This document shows, in pieces, positions 16,295 to 25,467 of a stretch of DNA of 64,000 nucleotides (position 1 is the stretch's first letter; the number at the start of each line of letters is the position of its first letter). The notes below the pieces were generated by a model. It made no database searches. It was not told the DNA's origin and saw only the letters and a list, made by a program, of their open reading frames with translations. The position numbers were made by a program, and so were the translations under genes. This DNA comes from Paenibacillus zeisoli. GTDB taxonomy: Bacteria > Bacillota > Bacilli > Paenibacillales > Paenibacillaceae. The stretch covers positions 186,001 through 250,000 of the forward strand of contig NZ_RZNX01000001.1 of NCBI RefSeq assembly GCF_003994465.1, read 5' to 3'.

Positions 16295-17520
16295 TGAAAC
16301 CATTGTACCGGGTGTTGATAGCTGATGATGAGCCGATCATTAGGGAAGGAATTCGAGATTCAGTAGAGTGGGAGAAGCTGGGTATGGAGGTGGTCGGTGA
16401 GGCAGAGGACGGAGAAGAAGCACTGGAGCTTGCTGAGAAATACGGCATTGATATTCTGCTGGTCGATATGAACATGCCCTTTATGGATGGAATCACGTTG
16501 ATGAAACGTCTGCGCGTAATTCTGCCGGAATGCCGGTACGTCATTATTACGGGACATGATGAGTTCAGCTACGCTCAGGAAGGTATTAGACTTGGTGTAG
16601 AAGATTATATTCTTAAACCGGTGAATACGGATCATCTGCAGCGGGTGCTTGAGCATTTGGCCAATGAGCTTGATAGTGTTCACCAACAAAACCGGTATCT
16701 CAAGGCCGCATCCGACCAGATTGAGAAGAATATTCCACTGCTTCGGGAAAGGTTCTGCCTCGAGTGGATCGAAGGGCAGCTAACAGAGGAGGAAATCTAC
16801 GAGCAGCTTCAGTTCCTGCAGCTTCCGGGTGACATCCCACGGCAGCTCGGCATCGTAAGATGGCCGGAAATGTCAGCGAGCCAGCCGCTCACCAAAGAAA
16901 GTGACCGACAACTGTTCTTGTTTGCACTGGAGAATATCGTCTCCGAACTGCTTCAGCACTATGAGAGAGTCATGTTCCGAGATACCGGAAGTAATATCTC
17001 AATATGTCTATGGGAGATCATATCGGAAGAAAAGATTGCCGAGATTGAACGAGCCGCACAGCAGTACCTGAAGATTGCTGTAAATGTGCATTTTGAAGAA
17101 ATTCATGAAGAGATTGGTGCCATTGGTCTTGTCTATAAGACTTGTCTTGATAAGGTATATAAGGAATCTCAGCTCTCGCCGCTAGTCAGGCGGGCAAGGC
17201 AGTATATTCATGATTATTATCATGATCCCGATCTTACCCTTGAGGTATTTGCAAGAACGCTTCAAGTCTCTCCGGTCTATCTCAGTCGGATGCTGAAGAA
17301 AGAACTTGGCACTTCCTTCGTAGGTTTCATCATGCATCTGCGCATTCGCAGGGCGATTCAGCTCTTGAATTCTACGGAGCTGACCATTCTTGAGATTGCC
17401 GAGCAAGTCGGCTACGAAAGTCAGCATTATTTCAGCACGGCCTTCAAAAAGGTGATGGGCGTCTCCCCCAATCAATACCGCAAGGGAGCTGCTTTTAGCG
17501 AAGTGCCGGATAGCAGGTAA
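16294..17520 (+). CDS. AraC-type response regulator (YesN family)
   Basis: A 408-residue two-component regulator. The receiver domain spans residues 5-125: acidic pair Asp11-Asp12, phospho-acceptor Asp58 (DILLVDMNMPFMDG) and the conserved Lys in YILKPVN. The middle region (about 135-290) has no recognised fold. Residues 300-400 hold the double helix-turn-helix (VFARTLQVSPVYLSRMLKKELG, IAEQVGYESQHYFSTAFKKVMGVSPNQYRKG). The start codon overlaps the kinase stop by one base. Its likely target is the ChvE-GguAB-type importer that follows the terminator (inference from position). Confidence 0.94.
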   Translation: MKPLYRVLIADDEPIIREGIRDSVEWEKLGMEVVGEAEDGEEALELAEKYGIDILLVDMNMPFMDGITLMKRLRVILPECRYVIITGHDEFSYAQEGIRLGVEDYILKPVNTDHLQRVLEHLANELDSVHQQNRYLKAASDQIEKNIPLLRERFCLEWIEGQLTEEEIYEQLQFLQLPGDIPRQLGIVRWPEMSASQPLTKESDRQLFLFALENIVSELLQHYERVMFRDTGSNISICLWEIISEEKIAEIERAAQQYLKIAVNVHFEEIHEEIGAIGLVYKTCLDKVYKESQLSPLVRRARQYIHDYYHDPDLTLEVFARTLQVSPVYLSRMLKKELGTSFVGFIMHLRIRRAIQLLNSTELTILEIAEQVGYESQHYFSTAFKKVMGVSPNQYRKGAAFSEVPDSR

Positions 17521-17540
17521 TCATTCAGCTTCTTACATAA

Positions 17541-17580
17541 GCAGTCATGAACGAAGGAATTCGTTATGGCTGCTTTTTTT
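17541..17580 (+). terminator. Terminator separating the sensor operon from the sugar importer
   Basis: Arms GCAGTCATGAACGAA and TTCGTTATGGCTGC pair with one bulge and are followed by seven T residues, 20 bases after the response-regulator stop. Confidence 0.85.
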
Positions 17581-17704
17581 GCTGCTCAGAAATACGAAGT
17601 CTGATTTTTATAAAAAAGGTTGCTTGTGTGCAAAGACCCGCCCACAGACCGGGTGTTACCATAATTCTTGCAAAGAGAAATTCCGATGGAGCAGCAGGGC
17701 GTGT

Positions 17705-17718
17705 TGTAAGCGCTATCC
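17705..17718 (+). promoter_or_regulatory. CcpA cre operator before the ChvE-like gene
   Basis: TGTAAGCGCTATCC matches the cre consensus at 13 of 14 positions (only the last base differs) and lies 32 bases before the start codon. It implies glucose repression in addition to the upstream two-component control. No clear sigma-A promoter was assigned between the terminator and this site. Confidence 0.65.
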
Positions 17719-17750
17719 TGCGACGTGTACAGCGAAAGGGGAAGATCTTT

Positions 17751-18833
17751 ATGAAGAAAGGGTTAACCCTGCTCCTTGTGCTTGCCATGTTCGTGGCACT
17801 CACGGCATGCAATTATGCAGAGAGCAAAGGGAGCGGCGATAAGGGTTATGTCGGCATTGCCATGCCAACGAAATCGTCAGAACGCTGGGTTGCTGACGGA
17901 CAGAATATGGTCAGACTTTTTCAGGAGAGAGGCTATAAGACCGATTTGCAGTATGCGGAGGACGTTATTGAGAACCAGATTTCACAGATTGAGAACATGA
18001 TCACTAAAGGAGTCAAAGTTATTGTAATCGCCCCGGTGGACGGAAATACGCTTACGGATGTAATTAGCAAGGCGCATGCCCAGGGGATTCAGGTGATTTC
18101 TTATGACCGGCTGATCAAGAACACGGACTACCTGAGTTATTATGCGACCTTTGATAATTTCAAGGTAGGGGTGCTGCAAGCGTCTTATATCGAGAAGGCA
18201 CTTGGGCTGAAGGAAGGGAAAGGACCGTTCAATATTGAGCTCTTCGGGGGTTCTCCGGATGATAATAACGCGTACTTCTTCTTCGACGGAGCGATGTCCG
18301 TCCTGAAGCCTTATATCGACTCGGGCAAGCTTGTTGTACGAAGCAAGCAGACAACTATGGCTCAGATTGCAACCCTGCGCTGGGATGGCGCATTGGCCCA
18401 GTCACGTATGGATAATTTGCTTAGCGCCTATTATTCAAGTGAGAATCTGGATGCGGTCTTGTCACCCTATGATGGGATCAGTATAGGGGCGATTTCTTCT
18501 ATGAAAGGTGTTGGCTATGGAACGAAGAGCAAGCCTTTGCCGGTAGTGACAGGTCAGGATGCGGAGCTCGCTTCAATTAAATCCATCGTGGCTGGAGAAC
18601 AGACACAGACCGTCTTCAAGGATACGAGGAAGCTCGCTGAGAAGACAGTGGATATGGCAGAGAGTATCCTCAAAGGCGAACAGGCTGAGGTCAACGATAC
18701 GAAATCCTATAACAATGGCGTCAAGGTCGTTCCGGCCTACCTGCTGGACCCGGTTTCTGTAGACGCTTCCAACGTGCAGAAAGAAATCGTGGACGCAGGC
18801 TATTACACCAAGGAAGAGATTGGACTTAAGTAA
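17751..18833 (+). CDS. chvE: ChvE-like multiple-sugar-binding lipoprotein
   Basis: A 360-residue substrate-binding lipoprotein of a monosaccharide ABC importer. The start is ATG 17751, which has a GGGGAAG site; the open frame extends 68 codons further upstream, but that part is not protein-like. Lipobox LTAC gives the lipidated Cys. The fold is the PBP1 sugar-binding type: [110 protein letters not shown]. The YDRLI and NNAYFFF patterns are characteristic of ChvE/XylF-type binders of xylose, glucose, galactose or arabinose. It is followed 17 bases later by the ATPase gene. Confidence 0.9.
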   Translation: MKKGLTLLLVLAMFVALTACNYAESKGSGDKGYVGIAMPTKSSERWVADGQNMVRLFQERGYKTDLQYAEDVIENQISQIENMITKGVKVIVIAPVDGNTLTDVISKAHAQGIQVISYDRLIKNTDYLSYYATFDNFKVGVLQASYIEKALGLKEGKGPFNIELFGGSPDDNNAYFFFDGAMSVLKPYIDSGKLVVRSKQTTMAQIATLRWDGALAQSRMDNLLSAYYSSENLDAVLSPYDGISIGAISSMKGVGYGTKSKPLPVVTGQDAELASIKSIVAGEQTQTVFKDTRKLAEKTVDMAESILKGEQAEVNDTKSYNNGVKVVPAYLLDPVSVDASNVQKEIVDAGYYTKEEIGLK

Positions 18834-18850
18834 GTGGAGGAGGGTATTAC

Positions 18851-20410
18851 ATGTCGGAAGTTATTCTGGAAATGAGAAATATAACCAAGACTTTTCCAGG
18901 CGTAAAGGCACTGCAAAATGTGAATATTCAAGTCCGAGCTGGCGAAATTCATGCCCTATGCGGTGAGAATGGCGCCGGCAAATCGACACTCATGAAGGTG
19001 CTTAGCGGCGTGTATCCTTATGGAACCTATGAAGGGGAGATTCGTTTCGAGGGAAATGTGTGCCAGTTCAAGGATATCAAGATGAGTGAAGAGCTTGGCA
19101 TCGTGATCATCCATCAGGAACTGGCCTTGATTCCCTATCTTTCGATAGCGGAGAACATCTTCTTAGGCAATGAGCGTGCAAGCGGCGGAATAATGAACTG
19201 GAAAGAGACGATCCTTCAGACTCGGGAGCAGCTTAAGAAGGTTGGACTTAAGGAGTCTCCAACCACGCTGGCGGGCAGCATCGGCGTCGGCAAGCAGCAG
19301 CTTGTTGAAATCGCGAAGGCGTTGTCCAAGAAGGTGAAGCTGTTAATTCTGGATGAGCCAACTGCTGCCCTGAATGAGGATGACAGCGAGAATCTGCTGC
19401 AGCTTATGCTGGAATTCAAGAGACAGGGCATTGCTTCGATTCTGATCTCGCACAAGCTGAATGAGATTTCCAAGGTTGCGGATTCAGTGACCATTCTCCG
19501 GGACGGGCAGACCATTGAGACGCTGGATATGCACAAGGATGAGGTAACTGAAGATCGCATCATCAGCGGAATGGTGGGCCGCGACCTGACGAACCGATAT
19601 CCGGCTCATCAATCCAAGATTGGTGATGTCATTCTGGAAGTGAAGGACTGGACGGTCTACCACGAGCAGCAGACCGGTCGTAAAGTTCTGGATGGGATTC
19701 ATATGAACATCCGCAAGGGAGAAATTGTGGGTATAGCCGGACTTATGGGCTCCGGACGTACGGAGCTTGCTATGAGCATCTTCGGCAAGGCCTACGGCAA
19801 GAACATTACCGGCCAGCTGTTCAAGGATGGCAGACCTATACAGAACAATACTGTGAATCAAGCTATAGAGAATGGATTCGCCTATGTCACGGAAGACCGC
19901 AAGAATTACGGGCTTATTCTGATGGATGATATCAAGCGAAACATCTCACTTACCGGTCTTGGCAAGCTGTCATCCAATATGGTGGTCGATGACAAGAAGG
20001 AGATTCTGGTTGCCGAAGAGATGAGGAAGAAGCTCAAGATTAAGACGCCGAATATTTTACAAAAGACTGGGAATTTGAGCGGCGGGAATCAGCAGAAGGT
20101 CGTGCTTAGCAAGTGGATTTTTGCCGAACCCGACATCTTAATTCTGGATGAACCGACCCGTGGAATTGATGTGGGGGCCAAATATGAAATTTACTCCATC
20201 ATTAACCAGCTGGCTGATGAAGGCAAGGGCGTGCTTGTGATCTCTTCGGAGCTGCCGGAGATTCTGGGAATCTGTGACCGCATTTATGTCATGAGCGCCG
20301 GACGGATTACCGGAGAAGTGAAGCGGGAGGATGCAACCCAGGAGACTTTAATGAAGTATATGACCAGAACGGGAGGGGCACAACATGGAAACACTAACCA
20401 AACTGTTTAA
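18851..20410 (+). CDS. gguA: Sugar ABC transporter ATP-binding protein (GguA/XylG-like)
   Basis: A 519-residue double ATPase of the monosaccharide (CUT2) ABC family. The first domain has Walker [10 protein letters not shown], and the signature/Walker B region [14 protein letters not shown]. The second has a degenerate Walker A (GLMGSGRTE), signature [14 protein letters not shown] and Walker [14 protein letters not shown]. Both are typical of RbsA/XylG/GguA proteins, where one polypeptide supplies both nucleotide-binding domains. The ATG has a GGAGGAGGG site. The end overlaps the permease gene by 26 bases, which indicates coupled translation. Confidence 0.95.
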   Translation: MSEVILEMRNITKTFPGVKALQNVNIQVRAGEIHALCGENGAGKSTLMKVLSGVYPYGTYEGEIRFEGNVCQFKDIKMSEELGIVIIHQELALIPYLSIAENIFLGNERASGGIMNWKETILQTREQLKKVGLKESPTTLAGSIGVGKQQLVEIAKALSKKVKLLILDEPTAALNEDDSENLLQLMLEFKRQGIASILISHKLNEISKVADSVTILRDGQTIETLDMHKDEVTEDRIISGMVGRDLTNRYPAHQSKIGDVILEVKDWTVYHEQQTGRKVLDGIHMNIRKGEIVGIAGLMGSGRTELAMSIFGKAYGKNITGQLFKDGRPIQNNTVNQAIENGFAYVTEDRKNYGLILMDDIKRNISLTGLGKLSSNMVVDDKKEILVAEEMRKKLKIKTPNILQKTGNLSGGNQQKVVLSKWIFAEPDILILDEPTRGIDVGAKYEIYSIINQLADEGKGVLVISSELPEILGICDRIYVMSAGRITGEVKREDATQETLMKYMTRTGGAQHGNTNQTV

Positions 20411-21548
20411 AAATAATATCCGGCAGTACGGGATGATCATTGCTCTAATCTTCATCATGGTGCTGTTCCAGGTGTTAACCGGCGGCTTGCTGCTGAAGCC
20501 GATCAATATCACGAATCTGATTCTTCAGAACAGTTATATTCTTGTCCTGGCTATAGGTATGGTTCTTGTTATTATTACCGGTCATATCGATCTGTCTGTC
20601 GGTTCCATTGCTGCCTTTGTTGGAGCGATATCGGCTCTATTAATGGTGAATATGCACCTTTCACCCGTACTCGCAGTGATTGTATCTCTGTTAGTCGGCG
20701 CATTGGTAGGTGCTTGGCAGGGATTCTGGGTGGCTTATGTGCGGATACCTGCTTTTATCGTAACGCTGGCCGGGATGCTGCTGTTCCGGGGTCTGACCAT
20801 GATCGTTCTGGAAGGACAGTCGATTTCTCCATTCCCGAACGGCTTTCAGAAGATCAGTTCCGGCTTCATTCCAGATCTGGGCAGTGGAGGTCTGAATCTG
20901 GTTGCTCTACTCGCAGGCATTGTGTTGTCCGTGATCTTTGTTATTAATGAAGTACGCGACCGGGCACAGCACCGGAAGTATAATTTCGATGTGATCCCAC
21001 AGGGACTATTCATTGCCAAACTGGTCGTGTTGCTTGTGGTCATTAATCTGTTCACTTATATGCTTGCCACCTATTCAGGAATACCGAACATTCTTGTTCT
21101 TATGTTCCTCCTCATTGTGATCTATTCCTTTGTCATGAATAAGACGGTAATGGGCCGTCATGTCTACGCACTTGGTGGCAACGAGAAGGCAGCTGGCTTA
21201 TCCGGGGTCAAGACGAAGAAAGTCACGTTCTGGGTCTTCGTCAATATGGGGGTGCTAGCCGCCATTTCCGGTCTAATCTTCGCAGCTCGTCTGAATGCAG
21301 CTACACCAAAAGCAGGTACGAACTTTGAGCTTGACGCGATAGCGGCCTGCTTCATTGGCGGCGCATCCGCTTCAGGCGGGATCGGCACTGTTTTTGGAGC
21401 CATCATCGGAGGTCTGGTCATGGGCGTGCTGAATAACGGGATGTCCCTGGTCGGACTCGGGATTGACTGGCAGCAGGGGATTAAAGGCCTTGTACTTCTG
21501 CTCGCGGTAGCGTTCGATATCTACAACAAGAACAAGAGAGCTGTATAA
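20385..21548 (+). CDS. gguB: Sugar ABC transporter permease (GguB/XylH-like)
   Basis: A 387-residue integral membrane permease of the BPD_transp_2 (CUT2) family with about 10 to 12 hydrophobic segments. Family features: [74 protein letters not shown], and [31 protein letters not shown]. It is longer than RbsC (about 320) as XylH and GguB proteins are. It starts inside the end of the ATPase gene and is the last gene of the operon, followed by a terminator. Confidence 0.94.
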   Translation: METLTKLFKNNIRQYGMIIALIFIMVLFQVLTGGLLLKPINITNLILQNSYILVLAIGMVLVIITGHIDLSVGSIAAFVGAISALLMVNMHLSPVLAVIVSLLVGALVGAWQGFWVAYVRIPAFIVTLAGMLLFRGLTMIVLEGQSISPFPNGFQKISSGFIPDLGSGGLNLVALLAGIVLSVIFVINEVRDRAQHRKYNFDVIPQGLFIAKLVVLLVVINLFTYMLATYSGIPNILVLMFLLIVIYSFVMNKTVMGRHVYALGGNEKAAGLSGVKTKKVTFWVFVNMGVLAAISGLIFAARLNAATPKAGTNFELDAIAACFIGGASASGGIGTVFGAIIGGLVMGVLNNGMSLVGLGIDWQQGIKGLVLLLAVAFDIYNKNKRAV

Positions 21549-21555
21549 ACTATCA

Positions 21556-21603
21556 AAAACAGCAAGGATGAGCACGGGTGGTGCTGACCTTGCTGTTTTT
21601 TTT
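21556..21603 (+). terminator. Terminator of the sugar importer operon
   Basis: AACAGCAAGG pairs with CCTTGCTGTT (extended inner pair AGCAC/GGTGCT), followed by nine T residues. Confidence 0.9.
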
Positions 21604-21792
21604 GTGGTGTGTGGCCCTTTGAACTGTAGGCGAAAGAAGTGGCGGAATACCATTTTAACTGTCCGCTAACAAATAAAACCATCTTATTTTGGACATAATC
21701 TATTTAAAGATTTGCATAATAATAAGTTCGTACAGCCATTAATTCGGGTAAGTAATAGTGGTGAAAAATATGCCCTTACAAGAGGTGAGTCC

Positions 21793-24777
21793 ATGGAAAC
21801 TGTAAATGTGAAAATTCGCATGAATGGTAAAGAGGTGGAATGTGAAGCTGGACAAACGCTTCTTCAAGCCGCGTCACTGAGTGATGTGTATGTGCCCAGT
21901 ATATGCTACAATCCTCAGTTAGGGCCGATCCAGACCTGTGATACATGTCTGGTTGAAGTGAACGGTGAACTAGTCAGGGCTTGCAATACGGTTGTTCAGG
22001 GAGGTATGGACGTATCCACCGAATCCGCTTTGGTGAAAGAGGCGCAGATGGAGTCCATGTCCAGAATTCTGAAGAATCACGAGCTCTATTGTACAGTATG
22101 CGACAATAATAACGGGAACTGCATTGTACATAACACGACGGAGAAGCTGGAGATGGACCATCAGAAATACGTGTTTGAGAAGAAGCCGTATGAAGTGGAT
22201 ATGTCTCACCCGATGTATCGGTACGATCCGAACCAGTGTATTTTGTGCGGTCGGTGTGTTGAAGCATGTCAGGATCTGCAGGTGAATGAGACGCTCTCCA
22301 TAGACTGGACAAGAGAGAGACCTAGAGTGATCTGGGATCAGGATGTTCCGATTGATCAATCTTCCTGTGTCTCCTGCGGCCACTGTGTCAACGTGTGCCC
22401 ATGTAATGCGCTCATGGAGAAATCGATGCTGGGTGAAGCCGGTTATTTGACCGGAATTGGATCGGACGTTCTGGAGCCGATGATTGACCTAACCAAAGAA
22501 ATTGAGCCGGGTTACCGTGAAATCTTCATGATCTCCGAGATGGAATCCGCTATGCGCAAATCGAGAATAAAAAGAACCAAAACCGTGTGCACCTTCTGCG
22601 GTGTTGGCTGCAGCTTTGAAGTATGGACGAAGGACAGACACATTCTGAAGATTGAGCCTACCGTAGATGCTCCTGTAAATGGGGTCTCCACCTGTGTTAA
22701 GGGCAAGTGGGGCTGGGATTTTGTGAACAGTCCGGAAAGACTGACAAAGCCGCTCATTCGTAGAGGAGACACCTTTGTGGAATCTTCCTGGGATGAAGCC
22801 CTGGATTTGATCGCGAGCAAGCTTGGTGAGGTCAAGAATACATACGGTCCTCACTCCATTGGATATATTGCCTCTTCCAAATGCAGTAATGAGGAGAACT
22901 ATATTTTCCAGAAATTCGCCCGCTCCGTTATGCAGTCCAACAATGTAGATAACTGCTCCCGGTACTGTCAGTCTCCGGCGACCGCGGGTCTTCTGAGAAC
23001 CGTAGGGCTTGGCGGGGATACCGGTACCATGCACGATATTGCGAGCAGTGAGCTGGTGATTATCGTCGGGGCGAATCCGGCTGAGTCGCATCCGGTACTG
23101 GCTACGCGAATCAAGCGGGCTCACAAGCTTCATGGCCAAAAGCTGGTTGTGGCGGATATCCGCAAGAATGAGATGGCGCAGCGTGCGGATCTTCATATTC
23201 ACCCCAAACCGGGTACGGATCTCATCTGGCTGTCGGCGGTCACGAAGTATATTATTGATCAGGGCTGGCAGGCCGATGAATTCATTGCCCAGCGGGTAAA
23301 TGGATACGCGGAATATGTAGCTTCTCTCAGCAAATTTACTATGGAATACGCATCTGAAATGACCGGGCTTTCGATGGAGGAGCTGATCGGACTAGCTACC
23401 CTCATTCATGAATCCGGCTCAACCTGTATTCTGTGGGCCATGGGTGTGACGCAGCATATGGGTGCTACGGATACAAGTACGGCCATCTGTAATCTTCTTC
23501 TGATAACAGGCAACTTCGGTCGTTCAGGAACAGGGGCTTATCCGCTGCGGGGACACAATAATGTGCAGGGAGCATGTGATTTCGGAACCATGCCGGCTTA
23601 TTTCCCGGGGTACGAATTCGTGAAGGATGAAGCTGTACGTGCACGGTATGAGCAGGCATGGAATACCAAGCTGCCGGAGGAACCAGGATACGATAATCAT
23701 CAGATGGTGGACGGAATCCAGAATGGAGATCTGAAGGGATTGTATCTGTTTGGGGAAGACATGGCGTTTGTTGACTCGAACTCGAACTTTGTGGAAGAGA
23801 TGTTCGAGAAGCTCGAATTCTTCGTAGTGCAGGATGTCTTCTTGACCCGTACTGCTCAGTTCGCTGACGTCGTGCTGCCAGCTGCACCGAGTCTTGAGAA
23901 GGATGGAACCTTTACGAATACGGAGAAGCGCATTCAGCGATTCTACAAAGTGTTCGAGCCGATGGGACAATCCAAGCCGGATTGGATGATCATCCAGGAA
24001 GTGGCTAACCGTATGGGAGCGGGCTGGAATTATACGCATCCAAGCGAAATTATGGCTGAGGCAGCCAGACTTGCACCTATGTTTGCAGGAGTCAGCTATG
24101 AACGTCTCGAAGGATGGAATACCCAGGTCTGGCCGGTTCATCCAGATGGCCAAGGGACCCCAATTCTGTATGAAGACAAATTCGCATTCCCTGACGGCAA
24201 AGCCCGTCTTTATCCGGTAGATTGGACGCCTCCTTTCGTGGTGGACGACCCCTCATTTGATCTTCATCTGAACAATGGACGTATTCTTGAACACTTCCAT
24301 GAGGGAAATCTGACTTATCGCTCAGAGGCGATCAAACATAAAGTTCCAGGCGCCTGGCTGGAGGTCTCCCCTGAGCTGGCCGCGGAAAGAGGCCTGGAAG
24401 ATGGAACCAAAGTGCGCCTTACTTCGCCTTATGGTCAAGTAAAAGTCTCTGTTATCGTAACTGATCGGGTAAAGGGTAAGGAATTATACCTGCCGATGAA
24501 CACCATGGATGAGAACGAAGCGGTTAACCGGCTGACGAGCAGCTATTACGATAAGCACACGCATACCCCGAACTATAAGGAAATGAATGTGAAAATGGAG
24601 GTTCTGGAGCCGAAGGGAGAAAGTCCACTGCCGAGAGTGAATCACCGCTTCGCCCAGCGTAATCCGCAAATCGGAGTCAAAGTAGTGGAGAAATGGAACC
24701 GTCCGGATTTCGAGCCCGTAGAGGAGACTATTCGTAAAGAGAGGGAAGAACATGGCCAAACCCATTCGAACCATTGA
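21793..24777 (+). CDS. Formate dehydrogenase alpha subunit (YjgC/FdhA-like, Mo/Fe-S)
   Basis: A 994-residue molybdopterin oxidoreductase. The start is ATG 21793, which follows AGAGGTGAG by 4 to 5 bases, rather than the upstream TTG. Domains in order: a [2Fe-2S] ferredoxin-type domain (CYNPQLGPIQTCDTCLVEV), an NADH-dehydrogenase G-like segment (HELYCTVCDNNNGNC), two [4Fe-4S] clusters (CILCGRCVEAC, CVSCGHCVNVCPC), a further cluster (CTFCGVGCSFEV), the molybdopterin body and a C-terminal MopB dimethyl-sulfoxide-like domain. The Mo ligand is Cys392 (NCSRYCQSP), not selenocysteine. It oxidises formate to CO2. It overlaps the DUF1641 gene by 26 bases, as in B. subtilis yjgC-yjgD. Confidence 0.93.
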   Translation: METVNVKIRMNGKEVECEAGQTLLQAASLSDVYVPSICYNPQLGPIQTCDTCLVEVNGELVRACNTVVQGGMDVSTESALVKEAQMESMSRILKNHELYCTVCDNNNGNCIVHNTTEKLEMDHQKYVFEKKPYEVDMSHPMYRYDPNQCILCGRCVEACQDLQVNETLSIDWTRERPRVIWDQDVPIDQSSCVSCGHCVNVCPCNALMEKSMLGEAGYLTGIGSDVLEPMIDLTKEIEPGYREIFMISEMESAMRKSRIKRTKTVCTFCGVGCSFEVWTKDRHILKIEPTVDAPVNGVSTCVKGKWGWDFVNSPERLTKPLIRRGDTFVESSWDEALDLIASKLGEVKNTYGPHSIGYIASSKCSNEENYIFQKFARSVMQSNNVDNCSRYCQSPATAGLLRTVGLGGDTGTMHDIASSELVIIVGANPAESHPVLATRIKRAHKLHGQKLVVADIRKNEMAQRADLHIHPKPGTDLIWLSAVTKYIIDQGWQADEFIAQRVNGYAEYVASLSKFTMEYASEMTGLSMEELIGLATLIHESGSTCILWAMGVTQHMGATDTSTAICNLLLITGNFGRSGTGAYPLRGHNNVQGACDFGTMPAYFPGYEFVKDEAVRARYEQAWNTKLPEEPGYDNHQMVDGIQNGDLKGLYLFGEDMAFVDSNSNFVEEMFEKLEFFVVQDVFLTRTAQFADVVLPAAPSLEKDGTFTNTEKRIQRFYKVFEPMGQSKPDWMIIQEVANRMGAGWNYTHPSEIMAEAARLAPMFAGVSYERLEGWNTQVWPVHPDGQGTPILYEDKFAFPDGKARLYPVDWTPPFVVDDPSFDLHLNNGRILEHFHEGNLTYRSEAIKHKVPGAWLEVSPELAAERGLEDGTKVRLTSPYGQVKVSVIVTDRVKGKELYLPMNTMDENEAVNRLTSSYYDKHTHTPNYKEMNVKMEVLEPKGESPLPRVNHRFAQRNPQIGVKVVEKWNRPDFEPVEETIRKEREEHGQTHSNH

Positions 24778-25243
24778 GCGAATTGTTCCTACCAAGGAGG
24801 AAGCCCAAGCAGATGCAGTACAGCAAATCCTTGATGCTCTAAGCGCGAACAGAGACACTATTGTCTCATTCCTTGGAATACTGGGTGAGCTTGACCAAGC
24901 CGGGGTGCTTGATATTGGTCATGGCGTCCTCCAGAACCGCAAAAGCCTTGAGAAAATCGGACTTGAATTCATCAATGTGGCCAACATCCCGGGCATGCTG
25001 AAGAATGTGATTCTCGTAAGCCAGTTCCTGGGCAAGCTCGATCCCAAGAGAACCGAGAAGCTTATGGCAGGCCTTGGGAAAGGTCTCGACCAGGCGATGC
25101 AGGAGCAGGAGAAGCCTGCGAGTATGTGGGGGCTTGTCGGCCAGTTTCGTGACCCGGACGTGCTTGCATCGATCTCGACCGCGCTTCATTTCCTCAGAGG
25201 AATGGGCGAGGAACTGCGAACCCGAGAGGAAAGATCAACTTAA
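24752..25243 (+). CDS. DUF1641 protein, formate dehydrogenase partner (YjgD-like)
   Basis: A 163-residue DUF1641 protein (ILDALSANRDTIVSFLGILGELDQAGVLDIGHGVLQNRKSLEKIGLEFINVANIPGML...LRGMGEEL). This family is repeatedly found directly after the formate dehydrogenase alpha subunit in Bacilli, and is thought to be an accessory or small structural partner. It is alpha-helical with no metal-binding motif. It starts inside the alpha-subunit gene and a terminator follows 33 bases after its stop. Confidence 0.85.
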   Translation: MAKPIRTIERIVPTKEEAQADAVQQILDALSANRDTIVSFLGILGELDQAGVLDIGHGVLQNRKSLEKIGLEFINVANIPGMLKNVILVSQFLGKLDPKRTEKLMAGLGKGLDQAMQEQEKPASMWGLVGQFRDPDVLASISTALHFLRGMGEELRTREERST

Positions 25244-25276
25244 CTTGAGCTAAATATGAATAAAGCAAATTCACCC

Positions 25277-25316
25277 AGCCTCCAAAGTGCAGTAACTGCA
25301 TTTTGGAGGCTATTTG
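25277..25316 (+). terminator. Terminator of the formate dehydrogenase operon
   Basis: Stem AGCCTCCAAAGTGCAG / CTGCATTTTGGAGGCT with a 3-base loop, then a short T-rich run (TATTTG). Confidence 0.8.
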
Positions 25317-25405
25317 TGCTGATCCTGCTCATTTGGCGGTCTCAACTTCGAAGAAGGTTGGATTAACTGCAGGAATGTTTGTTTTGTATCCTGTAAGTCT
25401 CGTTT

Positions 25406-25419
25406 AGGTAACGCTTACA
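25406..25419 (+). promoter_or_regulatory. CcpA cre operator before the galactanase
   Basis: Read on the minus strand, TGTAAGCGTTACCT matches the cre consensus at all 14 positions. It lies 48 bases before the ATG, so glucose repression of galactan breakdown is likely. Confidence 0.75.
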
Positions 25420-25467
25420 ATTATAGTGGAATCACTTATTCATCTAGTAAAGGAGGAGATATCAGCG

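Noticed and set aside
17547..17750. N-terminal extension of the ChvE-like gene upstream of 17751.
   Set aside because: The part overlaps the terminator and cre site, and a lipoprotein signal begins at 17751.
22964..22972. Selenocysteine at the formate dehydrogenase Mo-ligand position.
   Set aside because: The codon is TGT (Cys392), not TGA.
22489..23202. A 237-residue open frame on the minus strand inside the formate dehydrogenase gene.
   Set aside because: It lies wholly within a well-supported molybdoenzyme gene, shows no protein motif and has no ribosome site; it is a shadow frame.
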